Shown here: piece after piece, positions 35,808-44,674 of the stretch
Numbering within the stretch: position 1 is the stretch's first letter
Layout: each line of letters begins with the position of its first letter
Source of the DNA: Cryomorpha sp963836915
Lineage (GTDB): Bacteria; Bacteroidota; Bacteroidia; Flavobacteriales_D; Cryomorphaceae
DNA length: 64,000 nt
Direction: 5' to 3'
Assembly: GCA_963836915.1 (NCBI GenBank)
Contig: CAWILH010000002.1
Span: forward strand, 3,162,001 to 3,226,000
Notes under the pieces: model-generated
What the model was told of the DNA's origin: nothing
Seen by the model: the letters and a program-made list of their open reading frames with translations, nothing else
The model's database searches: none
Made by a program: the position numbers and the translations under genes

Positions 35808-36028
35808 GGGTTGGAGCTGAGCGGAAACCAGGCCCGCGAAATGGCCGCTAGCAATAAGCCTTATCATCCATGGTTGATGCTTGGGTTTTACTACTTAAAC
35901 CCAGAACCTACCTAAAGCCCTAATCGCAGCCAAATACCGTCTACAATCATTAGCAAACAGGACGCTATATTCGTATTTGCTATACTGAAACTTGTGGCTT
36001 GAAGCCAAAGGCTCGAAGCTTGAGAGAA
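35808..36028. repeat. Solo fragments of the array repeat family
   Basis: GGAGCTGAGCGGAAACCAGG near 35813 matches the unit segment GGAGCAGAGCGGAAACCAAG of array 2, and CTTGTGGCTTGAAGCCAAAG with CTCGAAGCTTGAG near 35992-36024 matches the AGCTTGTGGCTTGCAGCTTC part of array 1. The palindrome core is absent. No gene is seen in this gap. Confidence 0.45.
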
Positions 36029-36032
36029 CGTT

Positions 36033-36581
36033 TTAAACAAACAGCGCTTTCAGCTCCGTCGCATCCTTCGGATCCATCCGTCCCGCTAGGATGAGACCGA
36101 GTTGGCGGCGACGGAGTGCTCCGGCGTGGCGCTCTTTTTCAAGGTCACTTTCCGGTAGGAGTTCGGGTACATTGATGGGCTGCCCTACCTGGTCTACCGC
36201 TACAAAACTATAGATGGCTTCGTTGCATTTGGTGCGTTTTCCTGTGCGGTGATTCTCTACAAATACATCCAGAAAAACTTCCATAGACGAGGAGAATGCC
36301 CGCGATACCTTCGATTCAATGGTGAGAATGTCCCCTAGCTTTATGGGACGGTTGAAGGATACATTATTGACCGCGGCCGTAACCACCACCCGTCGGCAAT
36401 GACGCTGCGCAGAGATGGCCGCTGTGATGTCCATCCAGTTCAATAGCTGCCCGCCCATTAGGTTTCCAAGGGTATTGGTATCATTGGGAAGGATGATTTT
36501 GGATGTGGTGGCAAAGGTTTCCTTCGCATATTTCTGTTCACTCATGGCAGGGCTTTTTGAATCGGCAAAGATACTCCGCAT
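36033..36581 (-). CDS. Acyl-CoA thioesterase (hotdog fold, BACH/YciA type)
   Basis: 182 aa single hotdog domain: NDTNTLGNLMGGQLLNWMD with the conserved N-x-x-G-N-x-x-GG helix, AVNNVSFNRPIKLGDILTIE, and SSMEVFLDVFVE. It hydrolyses acyl-CoA to fatty acid and CoA in the cytosol; chain preference is unknown. The first 10 residues before MSEQKYAKETFATTSKIILP are of doubtful translation, so the start may be ATG at about 36545. It is divergent from hemJ. Confidence 0.88.
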   Translation of the reverse strand: MRSIFADSKSPAMSEQKYAKETFATTSKIILPNDTNTLGNLMGGQLLNWMDITAAISAQRHCRRVVVTAAVNNVSFNRPIKLGDILTIESKVSRAFSSSMEVFLDVFVENHRTGKRTKCNEAIYSFVAVDQVGQPINVPELLPESDLEKERHAGALRRRQLGLILAGRMDPKDATELKALFV

Positions 36582-36613
36582 AGTTTATTAATCCGTTTTG
36601 AATAAGCCTTTCG

Positions 36614-36621
36614 TATTTTTG
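36614..36621 (+). promoter_or_regulatory. -7 element of hemJ
   Basis: TATTTTTG only 5 nt before ATG 36627, predicting a nearly leaderless mRNA. Confidence 0.45.
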
Positions 36622-36626
36622 CGCCC

Positions 36627-37169
36627 ATGGATGGAGATTACCTACTCGCTGCCAAGGCACTTCATATTATTTTCGTCGTTTCATGGTTTGCAGGTCTCTT
36701 TTATATCCCACGGCTTTTTATTTATCACGTTGAAGCGGATGATCTGCCCCAAGTAGAAGCCGCTGCGGTGAGCCGCCAACTCAAGCTCATGGCGCGCCGA
36801 TTATGGTTTATCATTTCTTGGCCGGCCATGATCATAGCCGTCACCGCCGGTATCGCGATGGTCATAATCGTTCCCGCGTATCTTTCCATGCCATGGATGC
36901 AGGTGAAATTAGGCTTCGTGGCCTTATTGCTTCTTTACCATTTTTCGTTGCACTATATCTTTAGGAAGCAGCAAAAAGACCGTTTCCCATTTACCAGCAC
37001 CCAATTGCGATTTTACAATGAAGTAGCTACCGTATTGCTTTTCGCGATCGTCTTTACCGTAGTGTTCAAGAATACCCTGAGCTGGATTTTTGGAGTGGGC
37101 GGCATAGTCGGGCTCGGGATAGTATTGAGCATTGCAATCATGCTCTATAAATGGGCGCGACGGAAGTGA
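36627..37169 (+). CDS. hemJ: Protoporphyrinogen IX oxidase HemJ-type membrane protein
   Basis: 180 aa with four to five membrane helices. The N-terminal motif ALHIIFVVSWFAGLFYIPRL and a following His (IYH), the second-helix region RRLWFIISWPAMIIAVTAG, and WMQVKLGFVALLLLYHFSLH are those of the UPF0093/HemJ family. HemJ oxidises protoporphyrinogen IX to protoporphyrin IX in heme synthesis in bacteria lacking HemG/HemY. It is the last gene before array 2. Confidence 0.88.
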   Translation: MDGDYLLAAKALHIIFVVSWFAGLFYIPRLFIYHVEADDLPQVEAAAVSRQLKLMARRLWFIISWPAMIIAVTAGIAMVIIVPAYLSMPWMQVKLGFVALLLLYHFSLHYIFRKQQKDRFPFTSTQLRFYNEVATVLLFAIVFTVVFKNTLSWIFGVGGIVGLGIVLSIAIMLYKWARRK

Positions 37170-37174
37170 GGTGC

Positions 37175-38690
37175 GAGTCGCGAGTCGCGAGTCGCGAGTG
37201 TAGAAGCTGCAAGCCCCAAGCCTTTAGCTTCAAGCTGGAGCGGAGGTGAAACCAAGCCACCGGCACGGCTGGTCTCAAATACTCCCAAACCACGCTGAGA
37301 CCCCGCGGGTTTCCAAAACCCGCGGGGTCTGATCGCAGCGTGCATCTGCTGATTGATTCTGAGATTTTCACCGGTTGGTGTTGTTGATATGGAAAAGAAT
37401 CAAAACGAGCCGCATGGCTGGAGCAGAGCGGTAACCAAGCCACCGGCATAGCTGGTATCAAATAGTCCCAAACCACGCTGAGACCCCGCGGGTTTTCAAA
37501 ACCCGCGGGGTCTGATCGCAGCGTGCATCTGCTGATTGATTCTGAGATTTTCACCGGTTGGTGTTGTTTTTATGGACAAAAAATCCAAATAAGCCCCAAG
37601 TTAGAGCCACGCGAAAAGCAAGCTACTGGCATGGCTGGTCTCAAATACTCCCAAACCACGCTGAGACCCCGCGGGTTTTCAAAACCCGCGGGGTCTGATC
37701 GCAGCGTGCATCTGCTGATTGATTCTGAGATTTTCACCGGTTGGTGTTGTTGATATGGAAAAGAATCAAAACGAGCCGCATGGCTGGAGCAGAGCGGAAA
37801 CCAAGCCACCGGCATAGCTGGTATCAAATAGTCCCAAACCACGCTGAGACCCCGCGGGTTTTCAAAACCCGCGGGGTCTGATCGCATCGTGCATCCGCTG
37901 ATTGATTCTGAGATTTTCACCGGTTGGTGTTGTTGATATGGACAAAGAATCAAAACGAGCCGCATGGCTGGAGCAGAGCGGTAACCAAGCCAACGGCATG
38001 ACTAGTTTCACATAGTCCCAAACTACGCTGAGACCCCGCGGGTTTCCAAAACCCGCGGGGTCTGATCGCATCGTGCATCCGCTGATTTAATCTGGGGTTT
38101 TCACCGGTTGGTGTTGTTGATATGGACAAAGAATCAAAACGAGCCGCATGGCTGGAGCAGAGCGGAAACCAAGCCACCGGCATAGCTGGTCTCAAATACT
38201 CCCAAACTACGCTGAGACCCCGTGGGTTTCCAAAACCCGCGGGGTCTGATCGCATCGTGCATCCGCTGATTGATTCTGGGGTTTTCACCGGTTGGTGTTG
38301 TTGATATGGAAAAAGAGTCAAAACGAGCCGCATGGCTGGAGCAGAGCGGTAACCAAGCCAACGGCATGACTAGTTTCACATAGTCCCAAACTACGCTGAG
38401 ACCCCGCGGGTTTCCAAAACCCGCGGGGTCTGATCGCATCGTGCATCCGCTGATTTAATCTGGGGTTTTTGCCGGTTCTTCTTGTTATGGAAAAAGAGTC
38501 CAAATAAGCCCTAAGTTCGGGCCAATCGAGAACCAAGCCACCGGCATGGCTAGTTTCACCTAGTCCCAAACTACGCTGAGACCCCGTGGGTTTCCAAAAC
38601 CCGCGGGGTCTGATCCCAGCATGTATCCGCTTATTGAACCTGTGATTTTCGCCGGTTCTTGTTTTTATTACGGACAAGACTCACCCGCAA
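37175..38690 (-). repeat. Structured repeat array 2: eight tandem palindrome units of about 183 bp
   Basis: The 1540-bp gap between convergent hemJ and ddl is filled by eight units. Palindrome cores (31 nt, mostly perfect 14-15 bp arms GACCCCGCGGGTTT and complement) start at 37299, 37482, 37666, 37848, 38032, 38216, 38400 and 38580, spaced 180-184 bp. Between cores each unit holds TGATCGCAGCGTGCATCTGC, then TTTTCACCGGTTGGTGTTGT (itself a small hairpin CACC-GGTT-GGTG), then CGAGCCGCATGGCTGGAGCA, then AACCAAGCCACCGGCATAGC and CCCAAACCACGCTGA. The hemJ-side end has CGAGTCG heptamer runs (37177-37200). Orientation is opposite to array 1. Open frames here repeat the same peptide and are not genes. 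Confidence 0.9.
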
Positions 38691-38710
38691 GTCCTGAGAC
38701 GTCGGGAAAC
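38679..38710. repeat. Second copy of the 32-nt element seen between exbB and exbD
   Basis: ACTCACCCGCAAGTCCTGAG and the following ACGTCGGGAAAC match 4748-4779 at 28 of 32 positions. It lies at the junction of array 2 and the ddl stop codon. Confidence 0.5.
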
Positions 38711-39693
38711 TACCCAAGCAAAACCGTATTGTCAATAATTAGGGAGATCAAGCTTTTCTTATCAATCCCGGCGGCAGCGGCTTGCTGCGGTACAAGGCTC
38801 TTGCTGGTCATGCCGGGCACTGTGTTGATTTCAATCACGTAAAAAGTGTCATTAAAGAACTTGTAGTCGATACGCACTACGCCCTTGCAGCTGAATAGTT
38901 TGTAGATTTTTTCGGAGAGTTCCTGACATTTGCGGTAAACGGGTACAGGCAGATCGGCAGGGGTAATCTCTTCGGTCTGGTCGTATTCATACTTCGCCGC
39001 ATAGTCGAAGAAATCTTTCTTTGTCTTTATTTCGGTGATTTCGAGTGCCTTGGGTCGGTGGTCGATAGATATCACACCACAGGTCACTTCACGCCCTTCC
39101 AAAAATCCTTCTACCAGTACGGTACTGCCCTTTGAAAATGCGAGATCAACCGCCGGTGCCAAGTCCGTTTTGGTTTTAACCTTTGAAATACCGAGACTGG
39201 AACCCCCTTCGTTGGGTTTTACGAACAGGGGCAGACCCAGTTCTTTGATGATCGCTTCTTCATCTGCTTCTTTGCGGTTTTGTAGCAATACGCCAGCCGC
39301 AGTTTCTATTCCCATCATCCGCAAAATGCGGGTAGTGAATATCTTATTGAATGTGATCGATGTATTCATCACCCCGCCCGAGGTGTATGGAATACCCAAA
39401 ATATCCAAATAGCCCTGCAGCTTGCCATCTTCACCGGGAGTGCCATGCACGATGATGAAACAGATATCGGGTATCACGCGTGCACCATCTTTTAGAAAAG
39501 AGAAGTCGTTTCGATCTATCGGGGCATCGCCCGATTCGATTTTGGCCACCCACTTTTCCGTTCCTATTTCTATCAAGGTAGGCTCAAAACGGGAGCGGTC
39601 TATATTTTCCATGATCATGGCAGCGCTTTGCAGCGAAACGGCCGCTTCGCCAGAATAGCCACCGCATACCACACCTACTTTTATCGTTTTCAA
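38710..39693 (-). CDS. ddl: D-alanine--D-alanine ligase
   Basis: 327 aa from the TTG at 39693 (LKTIKVGVVCGGYSGEAAVS); the frame is open to 39795, but a promoter element at 39711-39718 lies inside that extension. ATP-grasp motifs: FIIVHGTPGEDGKLQGYLDI, IPYTSGG, LPLFVKPNEGGSSLGISKV, VLVEGFLEGREVTCGV, VVRIDYKFF, EINTVPGMT. It joins two D-Ala to make the dipeptide that MurF adds to the wall precursor. Length is normal. Confidence 0.94.
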   Translation of the reverse strand: MKTIKVGVVCGGYSGEAAVSLQSAAMIMENIDRSRFEPTLIEIGTEKWVAKIESGDAPIDRNDFSFLKDGARVIPDICFIIVHGTPGEDGKLQGYLDILGIPYTSGGVMNTSITFNKIFTTRILRMMGIETAAGVLLQNRKEADEEAIIKELGLPLFVKPNEGGSSLGISKVKTKTDLAPAVDLAFSKGSTVLVEGFLEGREVTCGVISIDHRPKALEITEIKTKKDFFDYAAKYEYDQTEEITPADLPVPVYRKCQELSEKIYKLFSCKGVVRIDYKFFNDTFYVIEINTVPGMTSKSLVPQQAAAAGIDKKSLISLIIDNTVLLG

Positions 39694-39710
39694 ACTTTGC
39701 AAATTTCTAC

Positions 39711-39718
39711 CAAATATA
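39711..39718 (-). promoter_or_regulatory. -7 element of ddl
   Basis: On the minus strand this reads TATATTTG, 17 nt before the TTG start at 39693; it decides against the longer reading frame. Confidence 0.6.
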
Positions 39719-39850
39719 CAGGCTGAAAATACGCAGCTATCCAATGATCGCTGAGATTTTGAACAGGAGCCAATGAATAAGTATGTCGATACCAATACTA
39801 TCGCTTTTAAGCCTTCGTTTAAAGGTTCGCGTCAGATCCTGTGTGAGTAG

Positions 39851-39858
39851 TATATTTG
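39851..39858 (+). promoter_or_regulatory. -7 element of the PASTA gene
   Basis: TATATTTG 19 nt before ATG 39878; it supports that ATG over the TTG at 39863. Confidence 0.6.
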
Positions 39859-39877
39859 CCCTTTGTCAATTCAAGCA

Positions 39878-40702
39878 ATGAAGAATTTTTTTGGTGCGCT
39901 CACTTCCGGAAGGCTTTGGATCAACCTATTTTTGATCTTGGCCACCGTTTTGATTATCATTAAGCTGGTCATGGTTTTTCTGGGAATGTACACCCGGCAT
40001 GGCGAGTCGGTCACCGTGCCCGATCTATCGGACTATCCCGTGGCAAGATTGGAGAATGTACTGGGAAATACCGACCTGACCTACGAAGTCACGGATAGCG
40101 TATACAGCGACGAATTCGACCGAGGGGTAGTGATCAATCAAAATCCCAATCCCGGTAAATCCGTAAAGCGCGGCCGCACTATATTCCTTACGGTAAACAG
40201 TCAATTGCCAGAAATGGTGCAGGTGCCTGAGCTCATGGGCAAGTCAAGGCGAATAGCCATTCCTATACTGGAGATATCTGGCCTCGTGCTGCGGGAGATG
40301 ATCTATAAACCCGATAACTCATGTACCGACTGCGTGGTAGGCATCGAGCAGAACGGAAAAACGCTCACGGCAGGAGATAAAATAAGGAAGGGTGAGAAGA
40401 TCACGCTCCTTTTGGGACAAGAATCAAACATGGCCACTGCGGCTCCAGATCTGATAGGGCTGAGCTTTGAAAATGCAGCCGAGATCATACTTTCCCAGTC
40501 GCTGAATGTAGGGCAGATCCTCTCATGTGATGACTGTGCAAATGCTGCCGACAGCACCGCGGCCATCGTGGTAAATCAACTTCCCGGCAGTGGCCAGCGT
40601 CTGCAAATGGGTGCTTTTGTTGATTTATTCCTTTCCTTAAATCCTGAAGTAAAAGAAAATACGGACGAAAATGAAAATGCAGAAAATAGCGATACCGACT
40701 AG
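39878..40702 (+). CDS. Membrane-anchored PASTA-domain protein
   Basis: 274 aa from ATG 39878. A short cytosolic head is followed by one membrane helix (WINLFLILATVLIIIKLVMV), and three PASTA domains outside (about 45-110, 115-185, 190-255), each starting like VTVPDLSDYPVARLENVL, VQVPELMGKSRRIAIPILE, AAPDLIGLSFENAAEIIL and ending in a PG-x-G-type turn (NPNPGKSVKRGRTI, LPGSGQRLQMGAFV). No kinase or transpeptidase domain is attached. PASTA domains bind peptidoglycan or muropeptides; divergence from ddl fits a wall-related role. The acidic tail (ENTDENENAENSDTD) overlaps the next gene's start by 32 nt. Confidence 0.85.
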   Translation: MKNFFGALTSGRLWINLFLILATVLIIIKLVMVFLGMYTRHGESVTVPDLSDYPVARLENVLGNTDLTYEVTDSVYSDEFDRGVVINQNPNPGKSVKRGRTIFLTVNSQLPEMVQVPELMGKSRRIAIPILEISGLVLREMIYKPDNSCTDCVVGIEQNGKTLTAGDKIRKGEKITLLLGQESNMATAAPDLIGLSFENAAEIILSQSLNVGQILSCDDCANAADSTAAIVVNQLPGSGQRLQMGAFVDLFLSLNPEVKENTDENENAENSDTD

Positions 40703-42546
40703 CCTTGTCCTATTGTTTCTTTGCCCGCTCCTGCTCCTAGCGCAGGAGATGGTAGAACCGCTCACGCGGCAATATAACACGAAAGGCTACGAAAAAGCCA
40801 CGCGCAATTTTTCTGGTCTTATGAAGACTGGCGAACTGCTTCCGCTGCCTTTTATAGATGATTTTTCGGCCGATCATTTTCCAGACAATACCGACGGAAA
40901 CACCGTTTTTTCGGTCCAACCGAACGGCATCGATCAATACCGGCTGGGGCTTGAACCCGCCCACTATTGGCGTGGTAAGCTTTGACGGCGCCGATGCCGT
41001 AGGCTATCCCTATAATTTTTCACCAGGCGATGGCCCTGCCGATACGCTGTTGTCCTGCCCCATAGACCTTGATGCCGAACCGACCGAATTGGTAGGGTTG
41101 AGTTTTTATTACCAACCGCAGGGTACGGCCTTTTTCTCGCCAGAGCCAACCGATTCACTCCGGCTCGAATTTTTTGCTCCCGAGCTAGATCAATGGTTCA
41201 GGGTATGGTCTACCAATGACCTTTCCGATCCCGATGGCTTTACTTTTGTCTATATCCCGATCAACTCGCTCAACTATCTGGTCGAAGGATTTCAATTTCG
41301 CTTCACCAATTATGCTGCCTTGCAAGGTGCCATAAGCACTTGGAACATTGACTATGTATGGCTGGATCGAAATCAGGTAAATCTGAACCCTACCAATAAT
41401 GATGTGGCTTTCGCCAGACAGGAAAGCACCCTGCTCGATGGTCTGACTGCGATGCCACTTAGCCATTTCGCAACTAATCCGCCGGCCTACATGCGCCAAG
41501 ACCTTAACGTGCTGCTCCGCAATCTCAATAGCGGTCCACGCACCTTGGAAGGAAATACGATCAGCCTAAAAGATCCATTTGGGGGTACCACCACCTTCAC
41601 CAATCCCAATAACCCGCAAATACCCGGACAGAGCGAACTGACTTATACGCATGGGGTAGCTGCCATGAACAGCATCGTTTTTGACGCCACCCTTGCCACC
41701 ACCGAGTTGATATACGAGGTGCTGGTAGCGCACGGGGTAGAAGATTTTGCAGCCACCACTTCTAATGATACCATGAAGTTTGAGCAGCGCTTTTTTACTC
41801 ATTATGCCTATGATGATGGTCACGCCGAGGCGGCTTACGCCGTGGCTTCCAGTGGTAGCGAAGTGGCCATGCGGTACACCAACTTCTTGAGTGATTCTGT
41901 TTTTGCGCTTCAAATATATACCATGCCCATAGAAGAAGATGTAGAGAACGCCATCTTCAATATCCGCATTTGGGAAGACTCTGGCAATGGGCCCGGCGCG
42001 CTGGTATCCGAAACTCAGCGTATGGTGGCCTATGGCCAAGACAGCTATCAGCAAGTGCCGATCTACTCCTTCGAAGAACCTGTATTTGTCCCTTCGGGCA
42101 GTTTTTATTTTGGCTACGGCCAAGGTCAGAATACCCAGCGGTTGCGCATAGGGCTCGACCTCAATACTTCGGGAAATTCTGGTAACCTATACTTTCGTGA
42201 AACGTCGAGCTGGGAGCCTTCGCAGTTTCCGGGTAGCGTCATGATTCGGCCCATGTTTACTTCCAATGGGTATGACACCTTGATATCGGGGCTGGAAACA
42301 AAGCAATCTATTGTTGATTTTAAGCTCTACCCAAATCCGTCAAGCGAGTGGATAAGCCTTGCCCATGGCGGTACCGGACAGCTGGCAGTGATCATCTACG
42401 ACCTTGCAGGCAGGGAGCTGATGCACCAAAGAATAGCCAAGGCCGAGAAGATCAATATTTCCCATTTGCCGGAAGGCTTCTACCTGATCAATGCCTTAGA
42501 CGATAGAGGCGCTAGGGGTTCTAAAAAGCTGGTGATAAGTAGATAA
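40671..42546 (+). CDS. T9SS type A sorted secreted protein, with one frameshift
   Basis: About 624 aa after removing one T from the six-T run at 40906-40911 (restoring ...GNTVF-RSNRTASINTGWGLNPPTIG). The signal peptide is KIAIPTSLVLLFLCPLLLLA. The motif PFIDDFSADHFPDN near residue 60 and INTGWGLNPPTIGVVSFDGA are typical of large Bacteroidota secreted proteins of unknown function. The middle is beta-rich, and the C-terminus is a type A sorting domain (FKLYPNPSSEWISLAHGG, VIIYDLAGRELMHQRI, LPEGFYLINALDDRG, KKLVIS). It would be exported by the T9SS and processed by PorU. No catalytic motif seen. The start overlaps the PASTA gene. Confidence 0.82.
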
Positions 42547-43582
42547 ATGGCCGAAGCAGAAGAACCGGAAGAAGAAGAGCAAGAGCTCTTTGAGCATTAT
42601 CGCATAAAGGCCGACAAGGGGCAGGAGCCGATGCGGATCGATAAATTTTTAATCGGACCGCATTCCGAATACCTCGCGCACCAAGCTCCAAGATGCCGCT
42701 CAAAATGGCAATATTCACGTGAATTCTTTGGCTGTAAAGCCAAACTATAAGGTGAAGCCCGATGACGAGATCTCTATCGTACTGCCTTATCCGCAGCGGG
42801 AGATCGAGCTGATACCCCAAGATATCCCCCTTGAGATTATCTATGAAGACGATACTATCGTAATCTTGAATAAGGCTGCCGACATGGTGGTGCACCCAGG
42901 CTATGGCAATTATTCAGGTACGCTGGTCAATGCGCTGGTCTATCATTTCGGCAAGCTGCCCGAATCGGAAGGCGCCATTCCAAACCGCCCCGGACTCGTG
43001 CATAGGCTTGATAAGCACACCACCGGCGTGATGGTCATTGCCAAGACTGAGCGGGCATTGGCCGATCTTTCGCTCCAGTTTTATGAGCGCACCATAGATC
43101 GGCGCTATGTGGCATTGGCTTGGGGCGATATAGAAAACGATGGAACGATAGAAGGCCATATCGGCAGGTCATTGAAGAACAGGAAGGTGATGACCGTTTT
43201 TCCAGAAGGGGAGTATGGGAAGCACGCCATCACGCATTACCGCGTGCTCGAGCGGCTTAATTATGTGACCCTTGTGGAGTGCAAATTGGAGACAGGCCGC
43301 ACCCACCAGATACGTGCACATTTTAAGCATTTGGGGCATCCGCTCTTTAACGATCCCGAGTACGGTGGCGATAAAATTCTGAAGGGAACAACATTTTCAC
43401 GGTACAAGCAATTCGTAATCAATAATTTCGGAATATTGCCCCGGCAGGCGCTCCACGCGAGAGTACTGGAAATAACGCATCCCAAGACCGGTGAGCGAAT
43501 GCGTTTTGAATCGCCGATACCCGATGATATCGAAGCGGTACTGAAAAGGTGGAGGGATTATATCGAATCCCGGCAAGACTAG
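42547..43582 (+). CDS. rluD: Ribosomal large subunit pseudouridine synthase, RluD type, with one frameshift
   Basis: About 344 aa after dropping one base near 42656-42659, which restores RIDKFLIGRIPNTSRTKLQD and AAQNGNIHVNSLAVK in an S4 domain. Then come IIYEDDTIVILNKAADMVVH, PGLVHRLDKHTTGVMVIAKT with the catalytic Asp in HRLDKHTTG, and TLVECKLETGRTHQIRAHFK. The enzyme makes pseudouridines in helix 69 of 23S rRNA. It starts on the base after the T9SS gene's stop (TAAATGG). An acidic head (MAEAEEPEEEEQELF) precedes the S4 domain. Confidence 0.9.
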
Positions 43583-43594
43583 GTCGCGGCAGTA

Positions 43595-44674
43595 TCAGGA
43601 TTGGCTTTTCAGCCATGCGGCAGCAGTGGCTTCCCGTTTTATCTTTCCCGAATAGGTGCGAAGAAATTTTTCGATCCTGATGATGCGTTTTGGCTTTTGA
43701 TACGGCTCTGAAAATGAAATCTTATCAAGATCAAGGCTTCCATTGCCTTCCAAAAAAACTACGACCTGCTGTCCCAGCGCTTGATGCGGAATGCCATGCA
43801 CGAAATAACCCGTTTTTAAATAGCCGGAGAGCTGGCCTTCAACTTCTTCGGGAATGATTTTAACTCCTCCCGAATTGATGAGGTGATCTGCGCGGCCCTT
43901 CCAGATGAAACCCCCGCCGCTAAGCGCTACGATGTCATTGGTATGCAACTGCCCATCGACTATTCCTTCCCACCTTACTTGTAGTCTGTGCCGGATATCT
44001 GCGGTAAGCGCCACGCCGTGCAAGGGCGTATAAACCATCGGTTGCTTATGATCGTCGAGCTTCGCCAGTGCAAAATGCGATAGAGTCTCGGCCATACCAA
44101 AGCTGCTGTACGCTGCGATGCTTCGGGTGTCGATCTCGTAGCGAAGTGCGGCTGAAGGTGCTGCGCCACCGAGCAGAAAGGTGGCGCCGGGATGGTTTTT
44201 ATGGGCACCCGAGCCCAATCCATTTTCCATTTGATAAGGGGTGAGCGGGATGAAGGTATGGTTATGGCTTTCGGCCAATGGATTGCCGGAAGGCTCAAGA
44301 ACCGTGAGCGGAAAGCCACCGACGATAGCCCGGGCCACCATCATTTTTGCCGCGATATACTTCATGGGCAATGCCAGCAACCCTCGGCTCGCTGAGTGAA
44401 GTCCAAAAAAAGCATTGGTGGCGCTTGCACTTTGGTAAACGGCAGTCTTCGTGAAATCAAGTTTTTTGGGCGCCCCTGTGCTGCCAGAAGAGAATACTTC
44501 CACACCACGACCCTTATCGAGCAACCCTATGGCAAAGCGAATGGCCATAGATTCACTGTTATTACTGCTCGCAGGGTTCTGGTCGATGGCCGAGCCGGCG
44601 TGGTATTCCACACCATTGATGGTGATTTTGGTATGGGCGGCGAAGGGGTTCAAAGCCAATGGGGGAGTTGCCAT
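43595..44674 (-). CDS. menE: o-Succinylbenzoate--CoA ligase
   Basis: 359 aa, a short AMP-forming acyl-CoA synthetase. The ATP motif is VFSSGSTGAPKKLDFTK (about 60-76), followed by FGMAETLSHFALAKL, VDGQLHTNDIVAL and KGRADHLINSGGVKIIPEEV. The catalytic lysine is near the C-terminus in RTYSGKIKREATA. It activates o-succinylbenzoate to its CoA ester in menaquinone synthesis. Its first 25 bases overlap the end of menC. Shorter than canonical MenE (about 450) but typical for this phylum. Confidence 0.9.
   Translation of the reverse strand: MATPPLALNPFAAHTKITINGVEYHAGSAIDQNPASSNNSESMAIRFAIGLLDKGRGVEVFSSGSTGAPKKLDFTKTAVYQSASATNAFFGLHSASRGLLALPMKYIAAKMMVARAIVGGFPLTVLEPSGNPLAESHNHTFIPLTPYQMENGLGSGAHKNHPGATFLLGGAAPSAALRYEIDTRSIAAYSSFGMAETLSHFALAKLDDHKQPMVYTPLHGVALTADIRHRLQVRWEGIVDGQLHTNDIVALSGGGFIWKGRADHLINSGGVKIIPEEVEGQLSGYLKTGYFVHGIPHQALGQQVVVFLEGNGSLDLDKISFSEPYQKPKRIIRIEKFLRTYSGKIKREATAAAWLKSQS

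Noticed and set aside
37299..38610. CRISPR array
   Set aside because: Period of about 183 bp, conserved spacers, palindrome repeated with nearly identical intervening sequence and no cas genes; not CRISPR architecture.
37138..38677. Several overlapping ORFs of 60-138 aa on both strands with DPAGF(G/E)NPRGLSVVWDY-type sequence
   Set aside because: They are direct translations of the tandem repeat in array 2; the same peptide recurs at the repeat period, on both strands, with no starts, promoters or gene-like constraint.
30435..38690. Integron attC array
   Set aside because: No integrase, no cassette ORFs between palindromes, and the core lacks the attC R-box layout.
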